The position numbers were made by a program, and so were the translations under genes. A stretch of 64,000 nucleotides of DNA from Heliocidaris erythrogramma (taxonomy: Eukaryota > Echinodermata > Echinoidea > Camarodonta > Echinometridae): the NCBI GenBank assembly GCA_025617745.1, contig CM046867.1, positions 29,132,705 to 29,196,704 on the forward strand, read 5' to 3'. Positions within the stretch are counted from its first letter, which is position 1, and each line of letters opens with the position of its first letter. The notes beneath the pieces are model-generated. The model had not been told where the DNA came from and did no database searches. It saw only the letters and a program-made list of their open reading frames with translations. Below, piece after piece: positions 22,258 through 32,713 of the stretch.

Positions 22258-22950
22258 TCCACAGACAACATCGGGACGTTATTTCAATTTAGTGTGCATG
22301 CAGTAGTCAGAACTCGTTCCAAAGAAATGTATTTGTAAATACTTTGTCTTTTCTACATTTTTTATTTAACCAGTTTTTGTAACAACATTATGTGTATGGT
22401 GAACTTGGTTAAAGTGCCAATCTAAGAGTAAAGTTCTTACAATGATTTAAACTACATGTAGGGCTGAAATTAATCTTTGTAATTGAGTTGTTTTAAAAAG
22501 TAGTCAGCCCTTCAAATTCTGTAATACATTGTTTCGATAATAAAATATTTTAGCTGAACTGATATTTTACACGAATCCCAGAGTCACTGAGACTATGATT
22601 TTTATATTAATGTACTCTGTCTTTGCAAGAAAATCTGATTACACAATAATACTTTTAGAAAAGACTATAAACAAATGGATTGTGTAATCAAAATATTTGT
22701 TTCAACAACTCTACTTGTCTGCTGAGAGACTATGAAGATATATTAAGGTGAATAGCCAGTTCGTAATTAATTAATGTACAAATGACTCTGAAATTATCCC
22801 AATTTAACAAGCACGAACGTGCAAAAATGACTTTTATCTGCACATGCGCAAATTGTAATTACGAACAGGCTTTAATATTTACCATGTGTTTTAAAACAGT
22901 GGCATACCGAGAATTTGACAAACATGGATGAGAGTGAAAACGAGAAAGAC
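22258..22950. repeat. downstream segmental duplicate (left copy)
   Basis: Aligns in patches with 59184-60190: AGTCAGCCCTTCAAATTCTG, TTTCGATAATAAA, GTCACTGAGACTA, AAATCTGATTACACAATA, CTACTTGTCTGCTGAGA, TTTTAAAACAGTGGCA occur in the same order in both. It follows copy A as 59184-60300 follows copy B. Confidence 0.75.
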
Positions 22951-22970
22951 AGACACACACACACACATAT

Positions 22971-22971
<1 letters not shown>

Positions 22972-23028
<57 letters not shown>
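22972..23028. repeat. (TA)n microsatellite
   Basis: Uninterrupted TA dinucleotides next to a CA-rich run. Marks the left edge of a block (to ~25120) that is missing from the duplicate at 59184-60300. Confidence 0.9.
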
Positions 23029-23029
<1 letters not shown>

Positions 23030-23670
23030 AGTGTAAGGAAATAACATATACAACAGCTTTGGAAAATCTCGTGGAAGTAAATACAAATGTGAAAGAAATT
23101 GCGAGAATAACGTTGCGTAGCTAAATCAAAGTTCCCCAGAGCTGTCCTCCCTTTTTGAAATTTTTGCAAAGGCTGAAAACATGTCTCCGCCGGGAATCGA
23201 AAAGGGAGGACAGCTCTGGGGAACTTTTATTGAGCTACGCAACGTTATTCTCGCAATTTCTTTCACATTTGTATTTACTTCCACGAGATTTGCCAAAGCT
23301 GTTGTATATGTTATTTCCTTACACTTGTTAATAATTATTCTAATGTATACATGTATTCAAAGCATTCGCTTGGATCCAGCTGAGGCACGCGGCTTGTCTT
23401 TGTTCAAAACTCACCTGCCCCCGACAAAGGAATTAATTAATAAGGTTGAGGATTTGTCAATCTGTCGGTCAATTGAATCTGGTGTCGCCGAAACCACTAA
23501 CCCGTCTCCGTGGTCTAGTGGTTAAGGCATTGGCGTTCTAAGCCAACGACCCGGGTTCGATTCCCGGCGGAGACATGTTTTCAGCCTTTGCAAAAATTTC
23601 AAAAAGGGAGGACAGCTCTGGGGAACTTTGATTGAGCTACGCAACGTTATTCTCGCAATTTCTTTCACAT
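23030..23670. repeat. composite repeat containing a tRNA-like sequence, partly inverted
   Basis: The right part (23235-23670) is a full unit: CTTTCACATTTGTATTTACT..CATTCGCTTGGATCCAGCTG.., tRNA-like sequence at 23504-23575, then CAGCCTTTGCAAAAATTTC..GGGAGGACAGCTCTGGGG..CGCAATTTCTTTCAC and (AT)n. The left part (23030-23190) is the inverse of the tail joined to the head of the same unit, making a hairpin with 23200-23330. A second unit lies at 32058-32480. Confidence 0.75.
23504..23575 (+). tRNA. tRNA-like sequence, anticodon TCT (Arg), inside a dispersed repeat
   Basis: 72 nt fold as a full cloverleaf: acceptor GTCTCCG/CGGAGAC, D-arm GTCTAGTGGTTAAGGC, anticodon stem TTGGC/GCCAA with loop GTTCTAA, T-arm CCGGG-TTCGATT-CCCGG, discriminator A. 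A-box and B-box are intact. The D-arm resembles Glu/Asp tRNAs but the anticodon reads TCT. The same sequence with the anticodon arm deleted is at 32335-32390 in a second repeat copy, so this is more likely part of a SINE-like unit than a housekeeping tRNA gene. Confidence 0.6.
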
Positions 23671-23758
23671 ATATATATATATATATATATATATAGTGGA
23701 AGAAATTTCCCAAGAGCAAAACACTGGCGGTCACTGATAGTTGTGGAATGGAATACAG

Positions 23759-24912
23759 CGAAAGAAATGGACTATGAAATGGCCGTAGCTTCAATCTATT
23801 CTATACTTCTCTTTTATTCAATCAAGTTTTCGATCTAAAGATCTTCATCAGGACGACTGTGTAAACAAAATACATAAGTACAATATGATGGCTGAAATAA
23901 AAAATAAAGTTTAACTCTTGATTACTTATAATTTGGTTATTATTAATGTTAAAATTAAATCGTGATGAACTACTTATCGTTCTCTACTGCTAAACACATT
24001 ATTCTAGCTAAACTGCTACTACCCGGCACGTATCTGATCTTTATTCCAAATATATCTTTATAATAACTATTAGCACCATAATTGCTTATTACATATTTAA
24101 AATCAGCATAAAAGTGTGATAACAATTCATTTATAAATGTATATGTGTTCAAACTGAGAATATAGAGTAATTAATAAGTATAGACAATGAGAACAAATAT
24201 TTACCATGAAGTTCTTAGTACTCTGAACCTCTCATACATGGTAAATTTTTGTTCTCATTGTCTATACTTACTAATTACTCTATATTCTCAGTTTGAACAC
24301 ATATAAATTTATAAATGAATTGTTATCACAATGTGCCAATATGCCACCCCACACCATAACACTGCCTCCTCCAAACGTTGTTACCCGGTCGATGCAATAG
24401 ACAATATCCAAGATAGCCATTCAATTTGCAACTTTTCACTTTTCACTTTGCCCTCTATTCAGGGGTGCTGTGCATTCAAGGATGACATAACCATTACAAA
24501 TGGGGCATGGATGTGAAGGGGGATAAATGAACTTTCCAATGATCTAAAAATCAAGAATGATTAAAAAGCCGCCAAAAAGATATCAAGGCTCAAAGTTGAA
24601 TTCCAGAACTTTTTTTGAGGGGTTTATTTGGAATAAAGATCAGATACGTGCCGGGTAGTAGCAGTTTAACTAGAATAATGTGTTTAGCAGTAGAGAACGA
24701 GAAGAAGTTCATCACGATTTAATTTTAACATTAATAATAACCAAATTATAAATAATCAAGAGTTAAACTTTATTTTTTTATTTCAGCCATCATATTGTAC
24801 TTATGTATTTTGTTTACACAGTCGTCCTGATGAAGATCTTTAGATGAAAGCTTGATTGAATAAAAGAGAAGTATAGAAGCTACGGCCATTTCATAGTCCA
24901 TTTCTTTCGCTA
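23759..24912. repeat. 1.15-kb inverted repeat of Penelope-3'-end-like sequence
   Basis: Left arm 23759-24055 (AGCGAAAGAAATGG..TAAAGATCTTCATCAGGACG..GCACGTATCTGATCTTTATT) returns inverted at 24628-24912. An inner hairpin joins 24105-24180 with 24246-24325. 24326-24627 is extra sequence on the right side only. CCTGATGAAGATCTTTAGAT is the sort of phrase found at the 3' end of Penelope-like elements, which often carry inverted or tandem terminal copies. No coding region here. Confidence 0.75.
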
Positions 24913-24925
24913 TATATATATATAT

Positions 24926-24960
24926 ATACAACACTGGATAAAATTATCAGACCAAGCTTC
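24926..24960. repeat. possible Tc1/mariner-like terminus
   Basis: TATACAACACTGGATAAAAT..TATCAGACCA after an (AT)n run resembles Tc1/mariner ends. No matching opposite end identified. Confidence 0.3.
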
Positions 24961-25109
24961 TGTAATAAGGGTTCCATAATATGCATACATTAAATGAATA
25001 CCAAATTCCAGCAATTATACCTTGCTTTTATGTAATTTTATTTCCTTCTTACCACAAAACTAACACTATCAGTAATCATGTATGGTCTAGCATTTTTTTC
25101 CATGGCTGG

Positions 25110-25114
<5 letters not shown>

Positions 25115-25140
<26 letters not shown>

Positions 25141-25235
25141 AAGATAGAGAGAGAGAGATAGAGAGAGAGGAGGGAGCGAGAGTTTAAGGGGGTGGCATAG
25201 GGAGACAGAGACAAAAAGAGACAGCGGATATATAT
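25115..25235. repeat. continuation of the left segmental duplicate
   Basis: GA-rich tract then GGCATAGGGAGACAGAGACA and AAAAAGAGACAGCGGATATA, matching 60190-60298 in order. Joins 22950 once the 22960-25115 block is removed. Confidence 0.7.
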
Positions 25236-25354
25236 ATCTATATTATATAAAATTGTAAGAATTTGGGTGACTTTCATGTAGCCCCTTTAACACAACATGA
25301 CGGGCCATATTTGTTGGATTAATTAATTAAATTTAATTTAATATTATATATCAG

Positions 25355-25600
25355 CAGGGGCGGATCCAGGATTTAGTATAAGGGGGTGGAGCACACAAAA
25401 GCAGGTTTGTCAACTTTTGGAAAAGGTAGACCCGTCTTTTTTGGTCTTGCCACCTTTTCGAAAAGTGGGGGTCCAGTTTCCCTCCATAATTTTCTGACAA
25501 GCCCTCCCCCCCCCAAAAAAAAAAAAAAAAAATAAAATAAAAAGGGTATCATTTTGAAGGGGGGGGGGGGCACAATCGACAAAGGGGCGGATCATTTATG
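25355..25600. repeat. hAT-like end (CAGGGGCGGATCCAGG) with poly-C/poly-A
   Basis: CAGGGGCGGATCCAGGATTT at 25355-25374, with a related AAAGGGGCGGATCATTTATG word at 25580. Such CAGGGGCGGA ends are usual in hAT elements. The element is incomplete and has no coding region. Confidence 0.45.
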
Positions 25601-25659
25601 GTAAAAATGCATGCTTTTCTTGCAAAAGGGGTGGGGGCGCACCGACCTGAAGTGTTGTA

Positions 25660-26400
25660 GTTAAGGCACAAACCCTCAAGGCCAAAGCCAAGGCTTTGAC
25701 ACTCAAGGCCAAGGCTAAGGACAAGGGTTGATACCTCAAGGCCAAGGCCAAGGCATTAATAAATAAAGGAGGGGAAATGAACAAAGACGGAGGCTCTGTC
25801 TTACACACATACACACACACCCACACACACACACATACTCATACAGGTATACTTGTGTGTCTTTCCCTTTGTTCTCTCTATTGTTCAAATAGCCACACAA
25901 GCAGCAAGAAAAGCCACACAAGCCTGACGGAATAAAGGCATCTATTGCGTTTGACAGTCCAATTAGTCACACAAGTATACCTCTGTTGGTACACCCCCCC
26001 CCCCCCACACACACACACATTCACATACATGCACTTGTGGGGAACTCTATTCATCACACACACTCACCTCTACACACATTGATTTGTGGGGAACTTTGTT
26101 TTCTCCTATTGTATTTTGTACCCCACAAGCATGACGGAATAAAGGCCATCATTGTGCTCTATTGTTCTCTGTACCCCACAAATCTATGTAAACCCACACA
26201 CACACACACACATACACAAAGTAGGCAATTGAGAGCAGGGGTGGCTGAACATTTTTCAAAAAGGGGTCATTGCAAAAAGACGCCTTTTTATAAAGGGGGG
26301 GGGGGCACATACAAAAACCTGGTGGAAAAATATATACTAATTTTATAACCCCCTTTTCGTGACCTGCTCCTTGTATACGTATTATCATCTTCCTGGACAT
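25660..26400. repeat. AAGGCC-type minisatellite and CA-rich hairpins
   Basis: CTCAAGGCCAAGGCCAAGGC units at 25670-25760 (related words at 27957-28030). Then several copies of ACAAGCATGACGGAATAAAG / CACTTGTGGGGAACTCTATT, with (CA)n runs, between 25800 and 26220. No gene. Confidence 0.55.
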
Positions 26401-27598
26401 AAATAACTTTAATTTTCTATGAACAAGCGAAGTGAGCTAGCTAATAAAGAAGGAGTGTTCTTCATTAAAATATCAGGACTTCATCTTTAACAAAACTTGA
26501 TTGGAAGCTTGCATGTGGTTAATACAATGATTGTAAGTTATGCAAGGCTCTATGCATGTATTTTATTATGATTTTAACAAGAGATATCTCACTGCTGTCA
26601 AACCCACAATGCCATTCTTCTGCAGTTGATTTTCTGTTAGGCCGAATTCACAATTTTAGGTCTCTTGCCAATTGACAAGATAGTGCATGTGAGGTCTCAT
26701 TCGAGGTTGCATAGCAACTAGTGCTCTTGTGGTGTATCTTGGTATGATTATGAAGCGCAGAGCAAATAATGAAACTGCCCCTTTAAAAAATATGTAACTT
26801 CACACGCGAGGGAGCAAAGCAATCGGACAGTAGATTTTTTGCACTCTTAATACTTTTAATGCAATTTCTATGAATTTTACTTGAGAAAATTTCTTAAGGA
26901 GTACTGCAGTCAAGCGTTATACACTTTTTAATAATGTACACTTATTTTTAACGTTTTGTCAAATGGGTCGTCAACTCCATGAAAACCCAGGAGAATTCTT
27001 GTTGAGGAATTTAGTAAGGCAGATTTCTTTCACCCTAAAAAAACCTGTATACTTCGGGGCAAAATACTCAAAAGCAGACTGGTGAACTTCCTACAGGCCT
27101 ACACATGTATTAAGGAAACTTTTTTTTTTTAATTTTGAAACTTTTAAAAAGCCATTTCTAACCTCTATCATCATAATGTACATGTGTATTGGGGCGTGAA
27201 ATTACAACTTTATGAGTGGGAGCAAAGGGAATACGATTTATAAAATCATTTGCATCTTTAAAAAATGTAATCCACAATAACATCATGTTTTTTATCTACC
27301 TTTCCTCTTTCGTAAATTATGTTTTACTCCCCATTCAAGTGCTCGCTGCCAAAAAAAGTACACAAAAACAGATGTAGGCCTAGAGCTAAAACTTAGTACC
27401 ATTGTTTGCATATGACAGTGCCATTAATAAAATAGCAGACGCCATTGACCAAACGCACTAAAAGTTGCGGATACTTTGTTTTAACTTAAAGACAGAAAGA
27501 CAGGAAATGCAAATACATTTATTCAAATCTGCTCCTGTATTTCATATTGTATTACTGTTATCATCTTCATCATGTTATCATCGTAATTATTATTATTA
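26401..27598. other. intergenic, no gene recognised
   Basis: AT-rich sequence with short homopolymers. No repeat structure or coding signal that I can support. Confidence 0.35.
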
Positions 27599-27955
27599 TC
27601 TGTATTATTATTATCATTATAATTATCACTATCATTATCATAATTATCATTATCATTATTGTCATCATTATCACCATCATACCTGAAATGTGTAAAACAT
27701 GAATTAATTTCCCAAGTATATTATGGTTAACTAAATCATCTTGTTTTAGCTATAATTACTGCACAAAATAACCAAACTATTTTTTAAAGATTTGCTTTAA
27801 ATAAATAACAAAAATAGCAAAGTTCCATACGTCTCGAATAAAGCTAAAATAGCACTCGGGAAATTAATTCATGCTTTACACATTTCAGATAAATATGATA
27901 GAATAATGATGACAATAATGATAATGATAATTATGATAATGATAGTGATAATTAT
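27599..27955. repeat. inverted repeat including an (ATC/ATT)n microsatellite
   Basis: ATTATCACTATCATTATCAT..ACCTGAAATGTGTAAAACAT..GAATTAATTTCCC on the left returns inverted as GGGAAATTAATTC..ATGCTTTACACATTTCAG..ATGATAATGATAGTGATAAT. The microsatellite is part of the arms. Confidence 0.7.
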
Positions 27956-28177
27956 AAGATCAAGATCAAGGCTTCGAACCCTCAAGGCCAAGGCATGTCA
28001 AAAGCCAATGCATCCAATTCCAAGGCCAAGTCATTGAAAAATAGGCGCCTTAAGGCTCATTTATTATGCATAAACATTCATTTCACAAAAATCGATACAT
28101 GCACTATTCCCGGACATCTTCAAATAAACATTTCAAACATAAGAACACAACAAAATAATCTCGGTCACATTGTGACC

Positions 28178-28540
28178 GTATCCGGACACCTACCCCCTGG
28201 AAGACCACCCCCCGGATAACCACCCCTAGGATAACCACCCTCTACGACAACTACCCCCTAGGACAACTACCCCCTAGGGCAACCACCCTCTAGGACGACT
28301 ACCCCCCTAGGACAAGTACCCCCCGGATAACTACCCCCCAGACAACTACCCCCTAGGACAACCACCCTCTAGTACAACTACCCCCCGGATAACTCGCCCC
28401 GGACAACTACCCCCCGGACAACTACCCCCTGGACAACTACCCCCGGACAACTACCCCCCGGACAACTACCCCCAGGGACAACTACCCCCCGTAGTTGTCT
28501 TAGGGGGTGGTTGTCCGGGGGGTAGTTGTTTTGGCTAACG
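28178..28540. repeat. 15-bp minisatellite GGACAACTACCCCCC, array 1, with orientation switch
   Basis: Starts with TATCCGGACACCTACCCC, runs through ~20 units of 15 bp (GGATAACCACCCCTA, GGACAACTACCCCCT), then flips near 28491 to CCCCCGTAGTTGTCTTAGGG..GGGGGGTAGTTGTTT, forming a hairpin end. Unit order closely follows array 2. Confidence 0.85.
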
Positions 28541-29520
28541 TCTATTCAGAGCACAATATCGGTACCACGTACGTACGTTATATAGTACTGTGCTGTGTAC
28601 ACATGTACTTGCCTGGCGCGCGTCTTTTCAGAAACCGGAAACACGTAGTTCGTGACCAAAGTATAAAGTCGTTTCAAAACAGCTTTGCGTTTATCTCGCT
28701 TTTTGTAACCTGTTTTTTTAACCTGTTTCTGAAACCTATTTCGGAAAGCACAAATTTGCGACTTTCAAAAAGGTTTTCCGAACCCCATAATCAAAACAGC
28801 TTTGCGTTTATCATCTCTAAAAAAAATCACTGAAAGCCCTTTGGAAAACCTGTTTCTGCCGAAAGAAAAAGTTGATAAACGCACCCTAAGCTTTCAAATG
28901 ACCGTGTTTTTCTTGTCTCGTGATAACAAATAGCTCTCTGATAATTTGTCCATTGCACCATTTTACCTGCATAAGGTGCACACGGTGTTTTATGTGAATA
29001 GCACATTAACCATGTTAACTCAAAAGTCTACCGACCTTAAAGATTAAAAAGAAGAAAAACAAGGATACGTACGTGTGTTGAGAATTACCAAGGTAAATTA
29101 TAGTAGACTTTCAAGAAACAAGATAAGTAAAATAAATATTGTCCATTTTGAATGACTCAGTCAAGAGGCTTACCTTAAAAGAGGGATGAGGATGAAGCCA
29201 AGATTGTGTTATCATGGCAAATGAAATATCATAAATTAAACTTGTAATAAGCCCTTTCTTGAGTTTGAGTTGACTTTAACACCTTTTCTATTCAAATGCA
29301 GAAAATCGATTGAGAATAATTGTTTTCCAACTGGATTTTACCCACATTCGCTACTTCAACCCACACTTGGTACAAGAGGATTTTGACAATACTTTTTGAA
29401 AAGCCTGCTGCTCAGTCATCCGTGGCAGCAAAGTTATGAATAAGGTATCATTACACAGAATATAACATGCTCTATACTATGAAATAAATCTCAAGCTCAT
29501 AGAGGTTAAAACGTTTTAAT
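28541..29520. other. intergenic between the two 15-bp arrays
   Basis: Contains a short inverted/duplicated motif AAACAGCTTTGCGTTTATC (28677 and 28796) and a terminal-looking GATAAACGCACCCTAA (28873-28888), similar to the end at 58260-58273. No gene recognised. Confidence 0.4.
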
Positions 29521-29523
29521 TAG

Positions 29524-29558
29524 AAGCTACCAAAGTTGGGTATACTTTTTATACGCAC
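29524..29558. repeat. 35-bp direct repeat, left copy
   Basis: AAGCTACCAAAGTTGGGTAT.. identical to 31257-31291. The pair brackets the second 15-bp array and the 244-bp tandem array. Confidence 0.85.
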
Positions 29559-29604
29559 TGTGTGTGTGGGCGTGTGTGTGTGTGTATATATATGGTTCTA
29601 GGAC

Positions 29605-29950
29605 TCCTACCCCCTCGACAACCACCCCCCGGATAACCACCCCTAGGATAACCACCCTCTAGGACAACTACCCCCTATGGCAACCACCCTCTAGGACGAC
29701 TACCCCCCTAGGACAAGTACCCCCCGGATAACTACCCCAGACAACTACCCCCTAGGACAACCACCCTCTAGGACAACTACCCCCTGGACAACTACCCCCC
29801 CGGACAACTACCCCCTGGACAACTACCCCCGGACAACTACCCCCGGACAACTACCCCCTGGACAACTACCCCCCGGACAACCACCCCCTAAGACAACTAC
29901 GGGGGGTAGTTGTCCCCGGGGGGTGGTTGTCCAGGGGGTAGGTTTCCGGA
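29605..29950. repeat. 15-bp minisatellite GGACAACTACCCCCC, array 2, with orientation switch
   Basis: Same unit order as array 1. Flips at about 29900 and ends GGGGGTAGGTTTCCGGATA, which is the inverse of the start of array 1 (TATCCGGACACCTACCCC). This suggests the complete unit is an inverted-repeat element with minisatellite arms. Confidence 0.85.
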
Positions 29951-29990
29951 TACGATATATATATATATATATAATTTGTATAAACATTAT

Positions 29991-31223
29991 GTTATACATA
30001 ATTTGTATAAACGCTCGCTGCACATGCAGTTTGAGCACTGTCTTTAGATTGCGTGGAGAGTCTCTATGTGAGACGTTCACTATTTGCGTTATATGCAATG
30101 CTCGCTGCTCGCAGTTTGAGCACTCTGGTGACTCCATTATGCAATTCTTCCCCACAATGTGTAACCGCACAGCAAGGGTCCCAAGTCCTTGTGTTGCCAT
30201 AAAGCCATTATGGTGATAGCCGGGAGGGCGCATTGTTATACATAATTTGTATAAACGCTCGCTGCACATGCAGTTTGAGCACTGTCTTTAGATTGCGTGG
30301 AGAGTCTCTATGTGAGACGTTCACTATTTGCGTTATATGCAATGCTCGCTGCTCGCAGTTTGAGCACTCTGGTGACTCCATTATGCAATTCTTCCCCACA
30401 ATGTGTAACCGCACAGCAAGGGTCCCAAGTCCTTGTGTTGCCATAAAGCCATTATGGTGATAGCCGGGAGGGCGCATTGTTATACATAATTTGTATAAAC
30501 GCTCGCTGCACATGCAGTTTGAGCACTGTCTTTAGATTGCGTGGAGAGTCTCTATGTGAGACGTTCACTATTTGCGTTATATGCAATGCTCGCTGCTCGC
30601 AGTTTGAGCACTCTGGTGACTCCATTATGCAATTCTTCCCCACAATGTGTAACCGCACAGCAAGGGTCCCAAGTCCTTGTGTTGCCATAAAGCCATTATG
30701 GTGATAGCCGGGAGGGCGCATTGTTATACATAATTTGTATAAACGCTCGCTGCACATGCAGTTTGAGCACTGTCTTTAGATTGCGTGGAGAGTCTCTATG
30801 TGAGACGTTCACTATTTGCGTTATATGCAATGCTCGCTGCTCGCAGTTTGAGCACTCTGGTGACTCCATTATGCAATTCTTCCCCACAATGTGTAACCGC
30901 ACAGCAAGGGTCCCAAGTCCTTGTGTTGCCATAAAGCCATTATGGTGATAGCCGGGAGGGCGCATTGTTATACATAATTTGTATAAACGCTCGCTGCACA
31001 TGCAGTTTGAGCACTGTCTTTAGATTGCGTGGAGAGTCTCTATGTGAGACGTTCACTATTTGCGTTATATGCAATGCTCGCTGCTCGCAGTTTGAGCACT
31101 CTGGTGACTCCATTATGCAATTCTTCCCCACAATGTGTAACCGCACAGCAAGGGTCCCAAGTCCTTGTGTTGCCATAAAGCCATTATGGTGATAGCCGGG
31201 AGGGCGCATTGTTATACATAATT

Positions 31224-31229
<6 letters not shown>
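29991..31229. repeat. 244-bp tandem repeat, five full units plus 19 bp
   Basis: Units start at 29991, 30235, 30479, 30723 and 30967 with GTTATACATAATTTGTATAA; a sixth begins at 31211 and runs into (TA)n. Units look identical by eye. Each contains two related words, GCAGTTTGAGCACTGT and GCAGTTTGAGCACTCT, ~90 bp apart. 244 is not divisible by 3, and each unit's open frames end at the unit joint, so I do not treat it as coding. Confidence 0.92.
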
Positions 31230-31256
<27 letters not shown>

Positions 31257-31259
<3 letters not shown>

Positions 31260-31291
31260 CTACCAAAGTTGGGTATACTTTTTATACGCAC
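31257..31291. repeat. 35-bp direct repeat, right copy
   Basis: Identical to 29524-29558; lies between two (TA)n runs. Confidence 0.85.
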
Positions 31292-31310
31292 ATATATATA
31301 TATATATATA

Positions 31311-32049
31311 AACACAACACAAAGAGTAAGTTCCCCCTAAAGGAAAATGGCGTAACATTTTAACGAAAAGGTTTTAAGCAAAATAACTTGGCAAGAGTGT
31401 TCCTACATATATTGACTAACTTATGTGTGAAATGAGATTGATCTGTTAAGTCATGCATGAGTGAGTACACATTAAAGGGAAAATTGTCACTTTTCAAAAG
31501 TCTCAGGAGTCATATTTTATGCCATATATGCCATAACAGTGAATTTTAGCATTTCTGGCTTAATTTTAAAGTGTGCTCACTCAACCAGCCAGAAAATTAT
31601 CTCTTGGGTTTACACAATTGACAACTCATTTTGGTAGCAACATCTGATGTTAATTTTTTCAATAATCCGAATGGATTTTGCCATTTCAAAGTTAATAGGG
31701 TTGAACATCGCTACTTTCCACTAAAATTGTGTTCACCAAACCGTGCAAAACCACGAAAAGTGTCAGGATAGGTGCGAAGGGGTCAAACGATGGATGATAA
31801 ACAACTACAGCACTTGAACAAAAACCAGAAACAGAATTCGCCAAAATGACCCCCAAAATGGCTCTTGTGACTTTTGAATGCCTTGAATGTGTGCTCACTC
31901 ATGCATGACTCGACGGATCGATTTCATTTTCACACAGAACTTAGTCAATAAGTGTAGGAACACTCTCACCATGTTATATTGTTCGAAACCTTTTCGTTAA
32001 AAAGTTATGCCATTTTGATTTAGGGGGAACTTACTTTTTGTGTTGTGTT
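31311..32049. mobile_element. 739-bp inverted-repeat element with TA target
   Basis: Ends AACACAACACAAAGAGTAAG and the inverse ..CTTACTTTTTGTGTTGTGTT, arms ~160 bp with more inner matches (CATGCATGAGTGAGTACACA / GTGTGCTCACTCATGCATG). TA on both outer sides. No transposase seen: a non-autonomous, mariner-type element by its TA target. Confidence 0.75.
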
Positions 32050-32057
32050 TATATGAG

Positions 32058-32480
32058 AGAAATGAGAGAATAATGGTTATAACTGTCATTTCCTTTCAAA
32101 TTGTATTTATTTCCACGAGAGCCGCCAAAGCTGTTGTATATGTTATTTCCATACAAATGTATATGATTATTCTAATACATGTATCTCAAAGCATTCGCCT
32201 GGATCCAGCTGAGGCATGCGGCTTGTCATTGTTCAAAAACTCACTTGCCCCGACAAAGGAATTAATTATTAAGGTTAAAGATTTGTCAATCTGTCGGTCA
32301 ATTGAATCTGGGTTGCCAAAGCCACTGGCCCTTCTCCGTGGTCTAGTGGTTAAGACCCAAGACCCAGGTTCGATTCCCGGCGGAGACATTTTTTCAACCT
32401 TTGCAAAAAAAATGCAGAAATTCAAAAAGGGAGGACAGATTTGGGGAATTTTGATTTAAGCTACGCAACCATTATTCTCT
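32058..32480 (+). repeat. second copy of the tRNA-containing dispersed repeat
   Basis: Matches 23235-23670 throughout. The tRNA-like part (32335-32390) has lost the anticodon arm: TGGTCTAGTGGTTAAGACCC.. runs straight into GGTTCGATTCCCGGCGGAGA. Ends in (AT)n. Confidence 0.8.

Positions 32481-32482
<2 letters not shown>

Positions 32483-32541
<59 letters not shown>
32483..32541. repeat. (AT)n microsatellite
   Basis: Pure AT dinucleotide tract at the 3' end of the tRNA-containing repeat. Confidence 0.9.
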
Positions 32542-32545
<4 letters not shown>

Positions 32546-32549
32546 TATT

Positions 32550-32678
32550 TTCCACCTCATGTAAAAGTATCTACCTAATATAGGGGCACCCATTATGACG
32601 AAATAAACCCCATTGTTGTGTGTCCACCCAATGTACCCTTTACTAAAATATATCTATAAATGTTTATATATTCAGGGA

Positions 32679-32713
<35 letters not shown>

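Noticed and set aside
22859-23169. Tyr/Ile-repeat frames (YIYIYI)
   Set aside because: Translation of the (TA)n tract.
28178-29950. CRISPR-like regular array
   Set aside because: Units are contiguous 15-mers with no spacers, in a eukaryotic intergenic region full of transposons.
30208-31266. Repeated 75- and 101-residue open frames in the 244-bp units
   Set aside because: Identical because the DNA is identical; unit length is not a multiple of 3, both strands are open, and no motif is present.
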